From: Tamlana sp038148895
Lineage (GTDB): Bacteria; Bacteroidota; Bacteroidia; Flavobacteriales; Flavobacteriaceae
Direction: 5' to 3' (one strand)
DNA: 64,000 nucleotides
Assembly (NCBI GenBank): GCA_038148895.1
Contig: JBBVGQ010000003.1
Of the stretch, positions 34,601-43,541 are shown in pieces; positions within the stretch are counted from its first letter, which is position 1; each line of letters opens with the position of its first letter. A model generated the notes under the pieces. The model saw nothing but the letters and a program-made list of their open reading frames with translations, was not told the origin of the DNA and did no database searches. The translations under genes and the position numbers were made by a program.

Positions 34601-34608
34601 CAAATATA
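34601..34608 (-). promoter_or_regulatory. -7 promoter box for the HD-hydrolase/lpx operon
   Basis: TATATTTG on the minus strand is a perfect TAnnTTTG box. Transcription would start near 34594, about 20 bases before the TTG start. The divergent porX promoter must lie in the same 97-base gap. Confidence 0.5.
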
Positions 34609-34670
34609 ACCATATGTGCCATACAGGGGCATTTAAAAGAAGCGTTTTCCACATAAAAAAGATTATTGAT

Positions 34671-36218
34671 ATGATAAAAATACTTTGGGTTGATGATGAA
34701 ATTGATTTATTAAAACCACATATTTTATTCCTTGAGAAAAAAAACTACGCCGTTACCACATGCCAAAGTGGCTCTGAGGCTATTGATATTCTGGATGATG
34801 AAAACTTTGATATTGTTTTTTTAGATGAAAACATGCCCGGACTTACAGGGCTCGAAACACTGAATGAAATAAAGGAAAAGAAAGACAATCTTCCTGTGGT
34901 GATGATTACCAAGAGTGAGGAAGAATATATCATGGAAGAAGCCATTGGTAATAAAATTGCCGATTATTTAATAAAACCAGTTAACCCGAACCAAATTTTA
35001 TTGAGCCTGAAGAAGAATTTGGATAATTCCAGATTGGTTTCAGAAAAAACAACCTCGAACTATCAACAAGAATTTAGAAAGATTGCCATGGACTTGGCCA
35101 TGGTAAATAGTTACGAAGAATGGGTTAACTTATATCAAAAACTGATTTATTGGGAAATTCAATTGGAAGATATTGAAGATGCCAGTATGTTTGAAATCCT
35201 TGAATCGCAAAAGGTTGAGGCCAATATTCAATTTGGAAAATTTATTGAAAAAAACTATGCCAATTGGTTTGGCAGAAATGCTTCTGCCCCCATTATGTCG
35301 CATACCCTTTTTAAAGAAAAAATTGTTCCCGAAATAAGCAAAGACCAACCTACGGTCTTGGTCGTTATTGACAATCTTCGTTACGACCAATGGAAAGTTT
35401 TTGAACCTATTGTGAACAATTACTTTAAAAAAAACAAAGAGGAAGCGTTTTTCAGTATTCTTCCAACAGCGACACAATATGCGAGAAATGCCATTTTTTC
35501 AGGCTTAATGCCTAGTGAAATGGAAAAATTGTTTCCTCAATATTGGAAAAACGATACCGACGAAGGTGGTAAAAATCTGCATGAAGCCGAATTTCTTGAA
35601 ACCCAAATAAAACGTCTCGGCTTAACGCATTTGGAATATGAATACCACAAAATCACAAATTTAAAAACCGGGAAAAAGCTCGTTGAAAATTTCAATTCGT
35701 TAAAGAAAAATGATTTAAGCGTAATTGTTTATAATTTTGTTGATATGCTTTCGCACGCCAAAACCGAAATGGAAGTGGTGAAAGAATTGGCCTCAAATGA
35801 TAAGGCATACAGATCCCTCACCCTTAGTTGGTTTAAAAACTCTCCTCTACTTGAGATGATCCAGCAAGCACAACAGTTGGGCTTCAAGTTGATTTTAACC
35901 ACTGATCACGGAACCATCAACGTTAAAAACCCCTCTAAAGTTATTGGCGATAGGGATACAAGTTTAAATTTAAGATACAAAACAGGTAGAAGTCTTACCT
36001 ACGACAGTAAGGATGTTTTAGTTGCCAAAGACCCCAAAGAACTTCATTTGCCCAGCATAAACATGAGCAGTTCTTACATTTTTGCTAAAAGCGATTTGTT
36101 TTTTGCATATCCGAACAATTATAATCATTATGTTAGTTATTACAGAAATACATACCAACACGGCGGCGTTTCTCTTGAAGAAATGATTATTCCTTTTGTA
36201 GTTTTGAGCCCAAAATAA
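34671..36218 (+). CDS. porX: PorX: response regulator with PglZ domain (T9SS regulator)
   Basis: A 515-residue two-component response regulator required for type IX secretion in Bacteroidota. The receiver domain (1-120) has the acidic pair DD (8-9), phosphoacceptor D52 in FLDENMPG, and K102. The output is a PglZ/alkaline phosphatase-like domain (from about 205) with VVIDNLRYDQW (D234), ILPTATQYARNAIFSG (Thr266 and Thr268), LTTDHGT and YQHGGVSLEEM. It has zinc-dependent nucleotide phosphodiesterase features. The frame is open back to 34614, but ATG at 34671 starts the receiver domain directly. The secreted protein at 5744-7336 carries a T9SS sorting domain, consistent with an active system. 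Confidence 0.95.
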   Translation: MIKILWVDDEIDLLKPHILFLEKKNYAVTTCQSGSEAIDILDDENFDIVFLDENMPGLTGLETLNEIKEKKDNLPVVMITKSEEEYIMEEAIGNKIADYLIKPVNPNQILLSLKKNLDNSRLVSEKTTSNYQQEFRKIAMDLAMVNSYEEWVNLYQKLIYWEIQLEDIEDASMFEILESQKVEANIQFGKFIEKNYANWFGRNASAPIMSHTLFKEKIVPEISKDQPTVLVVIDNLRYDQWKVFEPIVNNYFKKNKEEAFFSILPTATQYARNAIFSGLMPSEMEKLFPQYWKNDTDEGGKNLHEAEFLETQIKRLGLTHLEYEYHKITNLKTGKKLVENFNSLKKNDLSVIVYNFVDMLSHAKTEMEVVKELASNDKAYRSLTLSWFKNSPLLEMIQQAQQLGFKLILTTDHGTINVKNPSKVIGDRDTSLNLRYKTGRSLTYDSKDVLVAKDPKELHLPSINMSSSYIFAKSDLFFAYPNNYNHYVSYYRNTYQHGGVSLEEMIIPFVVLSPK

Positions 36219-36308
36219 TCCACAAAAAGCAAATAAACCCGATGAAATGCGTAAATTCCTAGGATTTTAGGAATATAATCACTATTATTGCCATAAATTT
36301 TATGAACA

Positions 36309-36713
36309 TTGAAAATATCCTATAACCTGGATGAGGTTGAGCTTGTTGCTAAACAGCTCATTAAAAACTCTAAAACCAGAACTTTATTATTTTATGGAGA
36401 TATGGGTGTGGGCAAAACCACATTAATCAAGGCCGTAGTTAAAGTTTTGGGAAGTAATGATGAAGCCAGCAGCCCTACCTTTTCAATTGTAAATGAGTAT
36501 AAGTTGAAAGATGGTAAAATTTATCATTTTGATTTATATAGAATTAAAGACTTAGAAGAAGCCTACAATTTTGGAATCGAAGATTATTTAGATTCTGAAA
36601 GTTGGAAATTAATCGAGTGGCCTGAAAAAATAAAACCCATTTTAGGCAATGATTTTGACGAAATAAAATTAAAATCCGACGTTAAAAATAGGAGAATTTT
36701 AAGTCTAGATTAA
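36309..36713 (+). CDS. tsaE: tRNA t6A biosynthesis ATPase TsaE
   Basis: A 134-residue P-loop ATPase that works with TsaB and TsaD in making t6A at position 37 of ANN-decoding tRNAs. Walker A is FYGDMGVGKTTL (about 28-39), with SSPTFSIVNEY and the YHFDLYRI motif after it. The only possible start is TTG at 36309, because TGA lies in frame just before it and the next Met is inside the P-loop. It lies 90 bases after porX. Confidence 0.95.
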   Translation: MKISYNLDEVELVAKQLIKNSKTRTLLFYGDMGVGKTTLIKAVVKVLGSNDEASSPTFSIVNEYKLKDGKIYHFDLYRIKDLEEAYNFGIEDYLDSESWKLIEWPEKIKPILGNDFDEIKLKSDVKNRRILSLD

Positions 36714-36873
36714 ACTGAAATAACCCTTAAAATAAATAGCCAATGAGCCTATAATAACATGATTTAACCTATTTTTTTTGTTCTTTACGGGAAACCCACA
36801 GCGGAAAATTCAAAAACAACTCATTTTAACATTTTTTTAACATTTACAGCCTCTCTCAGCTATAGTGTTTATT

Positions 36874-36881
36874 TACATTTG
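36874..36881 (+). promoter_or_regulatory. -7 promoter box for the small exported peptide
   Basis: TACATTTG is a perfect TAnnTTTG box, 29 bases before the ATG at 36911. The start point would be near 36888. Confidence 0.5.
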
Positions 36882-36910
36882 AGTAATTAATTAATTAAAT
36901 CCCTTACATT

Positions 36911-37048
36911 ATGAGAACAAAAAAGTATTTAATTGCGATAGCAATTTTCGGTGGTATGTTATTTTTAGCTCAAGCTGCTAATCAGTATAACGTAGATGCA
37001 CAACAAACAGCAAAAGTATCAAAAACAGCCAGACCAATCGCCGCTTAA
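36911..37048 (+). CDS. Small exported or membrane peptide
   Basis: A 45-residue frame from ATG to TAA, too short for ordinary gene calling. Residues 5-22 (KYLIAIAIFGGMLFLAQA) form a signal peptide or membrane anchor after a basic start MRTKK; the tail is polar (NQYNVDAQQ then VSKTARPIAA). It has its own perfect promoter box and overlaps the next gene by 53 bases in another frame. Short, signal-bearing proteins of this kind are common in Flavobacteriaceae near tsaE and ald. No function known. Confidence 0.6.
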   Translation: MRTKKYLIAIAIFGGMLFLAQAANQYNVDAQQTAKVSKTARPIAA

Positions 37049-37547
37049 AAGCGGTAATCAGGGAAAACAACTTTTTACAGGAAGTTTAATTGCTGTATTT
37101 ATTGCAATAACTCCTTACCTATTTTCCTTATATGAAAGTGTTCCACAACAACGTGTTTGGAGCACTTTTTTATTTACTTACGATAGCCAATGGTGGGAAG
37201 ATGCCAATTACTTTGTTTGGGTTATTACAGGCAAACTTATACCGCTTTATCTTTTATTTATATGGTTTTTTACATGCCGCCATTGGTGGTACCACGTGCT
37301 TTTGGTGCCTATTGCCATGTATGTTTTTCAAACAATTGTAGTTTTAAATGCCGATTCTAAATTTATAGATGAATTTCAGCTCATATATTTAATACCGGTT
37401 ATGGCCATTGTTATTCCAACCATTTATTTGATAAGGGCCCAAATGTTTAATAAGATTAACACGACCACCAAGACCATGCAAGAGCTTGAGGATGAATTTA
37501 AATTAAAGCCCAAGAATTTTTGGGAACGGATTAAGCAGTATTTTTAA
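36996..37547 (+). CDS. Conserved hypothetical membrane protein
   Basis: A 183-residue protein with a polar Gln/Lys-rich N terminus (NKQQKYQKQPDQSPL) and about four membrane helices (about 30-50, 74-92, 95-115 and 128-145). Between the second and third lies FFTCRHWWYHVLLVPIAMYV, a highly aromatic motif. The C terminus is charged and cytoplasmic (MQELEDEFKLKPKNFWERI). No function known. The start codon lies within the small peptide gene upstream; no other plausible start keeps the first helix. Confidence 0.72.
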   Translation: MHNKQQKYQKQPDQSPLKSGNQGKQLFTGSLIAVFIAITPYLFSLYESVPQQRVWSTFLFTYDSQWWEDANYFVWVITGKLIPLYLLFIWFFTCRHWWYHVLLVPIAMYVFQTIVVLNADSKFIDEFQLIYLIPVMAIVIPTIYLIRAQMFNKINTTTKTMQELEDEFKLKPKNFWERIKQYF

Positions 37548-37564
37548 TTTTTGATTGAAAACCG

Positions 37565-39979
37565 CTAATCCAACCTATTACGCTCTTCCAATTCTGCGTG
37601 TCGTTCTCTGTTTTTCAAGAAAACATTTCCAAATTTATAATTAAAGCCAAGAACAAATAATCTGGTTTCTCTTCTTAAATCGGAATAATTGTCTTGATTT
37701 AAATACTTAATGGTGCTTGAATAATTTTGATTGTTGAAAACATCAGTAACCCCTAAATTTAATGAGGCTCTATTATTCCAAAAGGTCTTTTTTATATTGA
37801 TGTTTAGGCTAGATGATGAACTCGTTCTCTCAGGGCCATAACTTGTTGGAGAGGAATAAACAAAGGAGACATCCGTAGTTAAGGTTTTATCCTTTAGCAA
37901 GGATAAATAGTTGTTTATTTCCGTATAAAAGGACCAGATATCTGTTGTGAAAATGGAACTACTATCTGGAGTGAAAAAATTGTTCTCATAATAAAAAATA
38001 GAACTAACCGAATAAATAGTCCACCAATTTAATATTTGTTTGTAGGTAATGAAATCAAGTCCATATGAAATAGATTGATCTAAATTTGTTCTTTTATAAA
38101 TCAACAAGTTATCATCGTTATCTTGATATATGTATTCAAGAATTGGGTTGTTTTCATTTCGGTAATAAAATTCAAAAGTATAATTATTGTTAAACGTATA
38201 CCCTAAAGTAAACGTGTCATCTATTTGCGGAACTAACTTGGGGTCTCCAACAATATATGAATTATCGGTAAAAAAGTACTTAAACGGATTAAGTAAACTG
38301 TAACGAGGCCTGTAAATTCGCCTACTATAATTCAGGTAAAGTTCATTTTTATCATTTAGTGTTTTTGAAATACTAAGCGACGGAAAAAGCTTCGCGTAAT
38401 TTGATTTGTTTGTTTGACCTGTAGATATTGAATTGCCCATTATTTCTGTATATTCAAACCTAAGCCCTGTCTTCAAACTCCAATCATCCCAATCTTGTGA
38501 ATAGCTTACGTAAGAAGCGTAATTTTTTTCATCATATAAAAATTGATCTGAATTATCAAGGTCTTCAACCTTTACCCCGTTATCAAAATCATATTGAGTT
38601 AAAATGTTATCTGAATCAATACTTGAAAACTTCAATCCAGATTCAAACATTCCAGATACTCCTGTTTGCAATTCATAATCTACTTGCCCAGTGTAAAGTT
38701 TTATCTCTTGACTTGTAAATGTTTGAAACTTGTTGTTTCTAGGATTGGTTGCGCCTCCAGGATACAAATATGTTGTGCTTACATCTTGGTAGCTTGAATC
38801 GTCAAAATCTGTATGGTGCAAGCTAACCGTAATTTTTTCACCATCCTCTTTAAATTTATGCACATAATTTAGGTCTATTGATGTATTAATCGTTTCGTTT
38901 ACCTTTTTGTTTAACGTACTTTGAGTGGAATCCAATAACTGATTAGAGTTGTATATTTCGGCAACAGCATTTGAAGTGGTTTTTGAATTGTTTCGTGGAG
39001 CCAAAATTGTTAAAGCAGAAAAGCTAAGCAAATTATTGGCATTTATTTCATAATCAATATTGGCATTTATATTTTGGTTCGCAGATTTCTCAACTTTTTC
39101 AAAATCACTTTCCCATGTGCTCATGGTGTTGCCGTTTTCAATAAAATTTATTTTTTGAAGAATTTGACTAAAATCTTTCCTGGGGCTGATACTATAGTTT
39201 AAATACGTATTTAGTTTATTGGTCTTGAAGAAATGGCTGGTTCCAAAACTATATTTCGGAAATTCATGACCCTGTTTATAATTTCCGAAAGCACTTCCGT
39301 TGTAACCGGAAATAATATTTTTACTCGTTACAATGTTTAATACCGCTCCTCCCTCAGCCTCATATTTTGCAGGTGGGTTTGTAATAACTTCAATTGATTT
39401 TATACCACTGGCATTTGTTCCTTCAAGCAATTGAATTACTTCGTTTGAAGATAAATGAACTTTTTTATCATTGATGTAAACTGTAGGCGTTGAATTTTTT
39501 ATTTTAATCTTGTCGTCTACAATTAACACGCCTGGCGTATACTTTAAAACTTCAAGTACATTATCGTTTGATATCGTAGAATTCTCAACATTAAATACCA
39601 ACCTGTCTACCATTCTTTTAACAGTCGGTTTTTTGGTAACAATCGTAACCCCATCAAGCTCCTGCAAGCTTTCCTCTAAAACCATTGTCCCTAAATCAAC
39701 ATCGCTCTCAAGATTAATATCTTTCAAAAACTCCTTATAACCCAAAAAACTAACTTTAAGTTTATAATTTCCCGAGGACACGCCATCAATTAAAAACTTT
39801 CCAGAATCATCGGTAGTATCTCCAAATTCAGGATTCTCGTTAGTAACAATCAATACCACATTGGCATAAGCAATAGGCTGGTTATTGTTATCTTTTACGT
39901 AGCCCGAAATTTTGAATTCTTGAGAGAAACTTACAAAGGGAATCAATAAACCATAAAGCAATAGCAGGTATCTGGTCAT
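37565..39979 (-). CDS. Outer membrane beta-barrel receptor (TonB-dependent type)
   Basis: An 804-residue outer membrane protein. Residues 1-20 are a signal peptide (ending SFSQ). A CarboxypepD-like regulatory domain follows (EFKISGYVKDNNNQPIAYAN, then SSGNYKLKVSFLGYKEF), then a plug domain (VLEVLKYTPGVLIVDD, SIEVITNPPAKYEAEGGAVLNI) and a C-terminal barrel with many alternating aromatic strands. It matches the OMP_b-brl_3 group of Bacteroidota. No SusD partner gene is adjacent, so it is not a SusC/SusD pair; the ligand is unknown. The C terminus is extended by a charged tail (KNRERHAELEERNRLD), unusual for a barrel that normally ends in an aromatic residue. Confidence 0.85.
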   Translation of the reverse strand: MTRYLLLLYGLLIPFVSFSQEFKISGYVKDNNNQPIAYANVVLIVTNENPEFGDTTDDSGKFLIDGVSSGNYKLKVSFLGYKEFLKDINLESDVDLGTMVLEESLQELDGVTIVTKKPTVKRMVDRLVFNVENSTISNDNVLEVLKYTPGVLIVDDKIKIKNSTPTVYINDKKVHLSSNEVIQLLEGTNASGIKSIEVITNPPAKYEAEGGAVLNIVTSKNIISGYNGSAFGNYKQGHEFPKYSFGTSHFFKTNKLNTYLNYSISPRKDFSQILQKINFIENGNTMSTWESDFEKVEKSANQNINANIDYEINANNLLSFSALTILAPRNNSKTTSNAVAEIYNSNQLLDSTQSTLNKKVNETINTSIDLNYVHKFKEDGEKITVSLHHTDFDDSSYQDVSTTYLYPGGATNPRNNKFQTFTSQEIKLYTGQVDYELQTGVSGMFESGLKFSSIDSDNILTQYDFDNGVKVEDLDNSDQFLYDEKNYASYVSYSQDWDDWSLKTGLRFEYTEIMGNSISTGQTNKSNYAKLFPSLSISKTLNDKNELYLNYSRRIYRPRYSLLNPFKYFFTDNSYIVGDPKLVPQIDDTFTLGYTFNNNYTFEFYYRNENNPILEYIYQDNDDNLLIYKRTNLDQSISYGLDFITYKQILNWWTIYSVSSIFYYENNFFTPDSSSIFTTDIWSFYTEINNYLSLLKDKTLTTDVSFVYSSPTSYGPERTSSSSSLNINIKKTFWNNRASLNLGVTDVFNNQNYSSTIKYLNQDNYSDLRRETRLFVLGFNYKFGNVFLKNRERHAELEERNRLD

Positions 39980-40167
39980 AAAGCAACTTATATGACAAAT
40001 TTATAATTTTTTAATCAAATGAATGTGTGGCAAACCCACAACTAAATTGTGCCTTTTTCCTACCATTATTAATTCTCGATTATTGGCTTATAAAAACATA
40101 AATTATTTTTCAGTTTCTGTTACCTTTAGAAAATAATTTGTAATTTGATTTTTCTTAAAAACTGAAC

Positions 40168-41367
40168 ATGGCTAAATCTATTTCACCTTTCACAAAACAA
40201 CAACTTTTGCCACAAGAAGAAACGTTAGAAGTATTTAAAAAGAAAGGCGAATTATTCATTGGAATACCAAAAGAAACAGCTTTTCAAGAAAAGCGAGTGT
40301 GTTTAACACCAGATGCCGTATATGCGCTTGTTAGTAATGGTCATAGAGTTTTAATGGAGTCTGGAGCTGGTGAAGGTGCTAATTTTAGTGATAGAGATTA
40401 TAGTGAAGCTGGTGCTGAAATAACGAAGGATACAGCAAAAGTGTTTTCATGCCCTATGATTTTAAAGGTTGAACCACCTAGTCTTGAGCAGGTTAAACTC
40501 ATTAATCCCCAAACCATCCTGATTTCTGCGTTACAATTAAAAACACAGTCAAAAAAATACTTTGAAACCCTTGCATCAAAACGCATTACTGCACTTGCAT
40601 TTGAGTTCATAAGAGATGCAGATGGCAACTATCCCGCAGTAAAATCATTAAGCGAAATTGCAGGAACCGCTTCCATTTTAATTGCTTCTGAATTATTATC
40701 GAACACGGAAAGTGGCAACGGACTCATGTTTGGAAACATTAGTGGTGTTCCTCCGGTAGAGGTCGTAATTTTAGGTGCTGGCACGGTTGGCGAGTTTGCT
40801 GCCAGAGGAGCCATAGGCCTAGGTGCCGGCGTTAAGGTTTTTGATAATTCAATAACAAAACTCAGGCGTTTGCAATCTCACCTTGGACGACCTATTTTCA
40901 CATCTACACTACAGCCCAAAAATTTAAAAAAAGCTTTAAGACGATGTGATGTTGTTATTGGAGCGGTACGTGGTGTGAACAGATCGCCTATAGTTGTTAC
41001 CGAAAGCCTTGTGAAAACCATGAAAAAGGGAGCGATCATAATAGATGTAAGCATAGACATGGGTGGCTGTTTCGAGACCAGTGAAGTAACCACACATAAC
41101 CAACCCACCTTCATAAAGCATGATGTAGTGCATTACTGCGTTCCAAATATTCCTGCCAGATACCCCCGAACTTCATCGGTTTCCATCAGTAACATATTCA
41201 CCCCTTACTTATTAAAAATTGCCGAAGATGGCGGACTGGAAAATTCCATCAGATTTGATAGAGGTTTAAAAAATGGGTTGTACTTTTACCACGGCATTTT
41301 AACAAACAAATCTGTGGCCGAATGGTTTAATTTGGATTACAACGATGTTAATCTGCTCATTTTTTAA
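40168..41367 (+). CDS. ald: Alanine dehydrogenase
   Basis: A 399-residue NAD-dependent enzyme converting alanine to pyruvate and ammonium. It has FIGIPKETAFQEKRVCLTPD at the start of the substrate domain, the Rossmann loop VVILGAGTVGEFAARGAIGL, and VIIGAVRGVNRSP with DVSIDMGGCFETSE and the late VPNIPARYPRTSS. It is about 30 residues longer than many bacterial Ald proteins, with an N-terminal extension (SISPFTKQQLLPQEE). A TACCTTTA box about 35 bases upstream is near the promoter consensus. DUF4258 follows by 38 bases. Confidence 0.9.
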   Translation: MAKSISPFTKQQLLPQEETLEVFKKKGELFIGIPKETAFQEKRVCLTPDAVYALVSNGHRVLMESGAGEGANFSDRDYSEAGAEITKDTAKVFSCPMILKVEPPSLEQVKLINPQTILISALQLKTQSKKYFETLASKRITALAFEFIRDADGNYPAVKSLSEIAGTASILIASELLSNTESGNGLMFGNISGVPPVEVVILGAGTVGEFAARGAIGLGAGVKVFDNSITKLRRLQSHLGRPIFTSTLQPKNLKKALRRCDVVIGAVRGVNRSPIVVTESLVKTMKKGAIIIDVSIDMGGCFETSEVTTHNQPTFIKHDVVHYCVPNIPARYPRTSSVSISNIFTPYLLKIAEDGGLENSIRFDRGLKNGLYFYHGILTNKSVAEWFNLDYNDVNLLIF

Positions 41368-41405
41368 CCCAAAATCTTTGTTCATTTTCTTTACCATATT
41401 TTAAT

Positions 41406-41780
41406 ATGAAACTAATACAGCGCATTGGCTACTATTTAGGTGGCTTTGCTATTGGCTTGATTATATTGGCCTTTTTCCTGACTGGAAAAAAAACATCCTG
41501 CAGCTATGGCCCTGATGCACGGGTATTAAAGAACATAAACTCCAAGAAATTAATTTACAGCCAGTCTGTTCAAAATGCCTTAAATAGCTATGTTATTGAT
41601 TCCGTTGAAATTGATTTTGTATTAAAAAAGGGGGATATTAATTTTTCAGAAAGCGACCCTAGAAAAACACCATGTGCCATTTATATGGTAGAAGGCAGCA
41701 CAAAAAACAAGGAAATTTTTTTAACGATTGAAAATTGTGATAGCACGGCTACTATTATTAATTTGAAGACAAAACAATAA
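41406..41780 (+). CDS. DUF4258 family protein
   Basis: A 124-residue protein with a single N-terminal membrane helix (about 8-27). The soluble part YVIDSVEIDFVLKKGDINFS, then PRKTPCAIYMVEG and EIFLTIENCD, is the DUF4258 signature. Function unknown; such proteins are often cotranscribed with ald in Flavobacteriaceae. Its stop overlaps the ATG of the sugar transferase by one base, so they share a message. Confidence 0.85.
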   Translation: MKLIQRIGYYLGGFAIGLIILAFFLTGKKTSCSYGPDARVLKNINSKKLIYSQSVQNALNSYVIDSVEIDFVLKKGDINFSESDPRKTPCAIYMVEGSTKNKEIFLTIENCDSTATIINLKTKQ

Positions 41781-42376
41781 TGATTGTAAAGCGAATCTTT
41801 GATGTTATATTGTCCCTAATCGGATTGATTCTCTTATCCCCTATTTTACTCTTATTGGCCATTCTTATAAAACTGGACTCCAAAGGCCCTGTGCTATTCA
41901 TTCAAGGGCGTGTAGGTAAAAATAACAGGGACTTTAATATTTATAAATTTAGGACCATGCGTGTTCAGTCTGAAAAAAAAGGACTGCTAACATTGGGAAA
42001 TAATGACTCAAGAATTACGAAAATAGGCTATTTTTTACGCCGTTATAAAATTGATGAATTTCCGCAACTAATCAATATTTTAAAAGGGGATATGAGTTTT
42101 GTCGGACCACGTCCGGAATTAAGATATTATGTGAATTTTTATAGCGAAGACGATATGAAAATTTTTCAGGTAAGGCCCGGCATTACAGGTTTGGCTTCTT
42201 TGAAATACAGAAATGAAGTAGAACTTTTAAAGGCCGCAGATAACCCTGAAGAATTCTTCATAAAAACCATAATCCCTGATAAATTGAAATTCAACAAAGA
42301 ATATATAAAAAAAAGAAACTTCTTTTTTGATTTAAAACTAATAGGTTTAACCGTCGTAAAAGTAATAACCAAATAA
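41780..42376 (+). CDS. Small phosphoglycosyl transferase (PglC/WcaJ-type sugar transferase)
   Basis: A 198-residue monotopic enzyme that transfers a phospho-sugar from a UDP-sugar to undecaprenyl phosphate, starting a polysaccharide or glycan repeat. The re-entrant hydrophobic helix (about 5-30) contains the SPILLLL break, followed by KGPVLFIQGRVGKNNRDF, IYKFRTMR and the catalytic Asp-Glu in KIDEFPQLINILKGD, then MSFVGPRPEL. It is the short PglC-like form with no extra N-terminal helices. The 4,6-dehydratase gene follows after 92 bases. It probably initiates the repeat of the nearby polysaccharide clusters. Confidence 0.9.
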   Translation: MIVKRIFDVILSLIGLILLSPILLLLAILIKLDSKGPVLFIQGRVGKNNRDFNIYKFRTMRVQSEKKGLLTLGNNDSRITKIGYFLRRYKIDEFPQLINILKGDMSFVGPRPELRYYVNFYSEDDMKIFQVRPGITGLASLKYRNEVELLKAADNPEEFFIKTIIPDKLKFNKEYIKKRNFFFDLKLIGLTVVKVITK

Positions 42377-42382
42377 TCAACA

Positions 42383-42390
42383 TACTTTTG
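42383..42390 (+). promoter_or_regulatory. -7 promoter box before the soluble dehydratase
   Basis: TACTTTTG matches TAnnTTTG perfectly, 78 bases before the ATG at 42469. It could give the dehydratase an extra promoter apart from the one used by ald. Confidence 0.35.
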
Positions 42391-42468
42391 GCTTAAAATA
42401 ATATTATTCATACTTTGCAAGTGTATTTCAACCCGTAAAAAACACATGTCAGCGAAGTTAAGCCCTAA

Positions 42469-43539
42469 ATGAATAAAATTTTAGCCAACCATATAGACCG
42501 TTTATTAATTGATAGCGGTCTATTTCCCACAAATCAAAAACCTACTGAATACAGTTCCAATTTCAACTTCGCTGAAGAAACTATTCTTATCACTGGAGCT
42601 GCGGGCTCTATAGGAAGCGGGCTATGCAAGCAATTGTTAACCTGCAAATTCAAAAAACTCATTTTGGTTGACATGGCCGAATCTCCACTTTATGAACTCA
42701 TTAAAGAATTGGAATTTGAAAATCTTGAGCGTGTAGAGTTCCTTTTGCTTAACATTATTGAAGAAGAATCAGTACGTCATATCTTTTCAAAATATAAACC
42801 TTCGCTTATTTTTCATGCTGCAGCATACAAACATGTGCCCTTAATGGAAGAAAACCCTTATGAGGCCGTAAAGAATAATGTGTTTGCCACTAAATTATTG
42901 GCCGATTTGTCGATAGAGCACAGCGTTAAGAAATTTATTTTTATTTCTACGGACAAAGCGGTAAATCCTGTTAGTGTTATGGGAACGACCAAACTAATAG
43001 GTGAAAAATACTTGAGCAGTCTAAATTCCAAACATAAAACAGCTTTTTTCAATGCACGTTTTGGAAACATTTTAGGCTCAAATGGTTCTGTAATCCCATT
43101 ATTTAAAAAGCAATTAGAAAATGATATGCCCATTACCTTGACAGACAGAAGGATGTCAAGGTATTTTATTTGCAAGCGTAAGGCCTGTAATCTCATTTTA
43201 AAAATTGCCTTGCTTAACGAAAAAGTTCATAACACATTTACGTTCAATATGGGCGAACCAATCAGGATGGTTGATATGGTAGAACGGATAATTCACATGT
43301 GCAACAAGCAAACTCAAGATATTGAAATAAGGTACACAGGGTTGCGTCCTGGTGAAAAGCTTGATGAGGACATTATTTCTGAAAATGAAATTTTAATTCC
43401 CACTAAAATTAAGGATATTTTAGCTGTTAAAGAAAAAATGGGCTCAGAACCAAAACCAATAGATTTGTCTGAACTCTACCGAGTAACGCCATATATGCCG
43501 AACACAGAAATAACGTGTGTTTTAAAAAGTTACATTTAA
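42469..43539 (+). CDS. Soluble UDP-HexNAc 4,6-dehydratase, lacking the membrane domain
   Basis: A 356-residue NAD-dependent enzyme of the CapD/WbpM/FlaA1 group that makes 4-keto-6-deoxy sugars. The cofactor loop is TGAAGSIGSGL near residue 37, AAAYKHVPLMEENPYEA follows, then STDKAVNPVSVMGTTK with Met in place of the usual catalytic Tyr, as in the long membrane-bound WbpM/PglF forms. The four-helix membrane domain of those forms is absent. It is paralogous to the full-length protein at 49187-51139. The segment RYFICKRKACNLIL deviates from RYFMTIPEASQLVL in the long copy. It is probably part of the same sugar pathway as its PglC-like neighbour. Confidence 0.87.
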   Translation: MNKILANHIDRLLIDSGLFPTNQKPTEYSSNFNFAEETILITGAAGSIGSGLCKQLLTCKFKKLILVDMAESPLYELIKELEFENLERVEFLLLNIIEEESVRHIFSKYKPSLIFHAAAYKHVPLMEENPYEAVKNNVFATKLLADLSIEHSVKKFIFISTDKAVNPVSVMGTTKLIGEKYLSSLNSKHKTAFFNARFGNILGSNGSVIPLFKKQLENDMPITLTDRRMSRYFICKRKACNLILKIALLNEKVHNTFTFNMGEPIRMVDMVERIIHMCNKQTQDIEIRYTGLRPGEKLDEDIISENEILIPTKIKDILAVKEKMGSEPKPIDLSELYRVTPYMPNTEITCVLKSYI

Positions 43540-43541
43540 AG

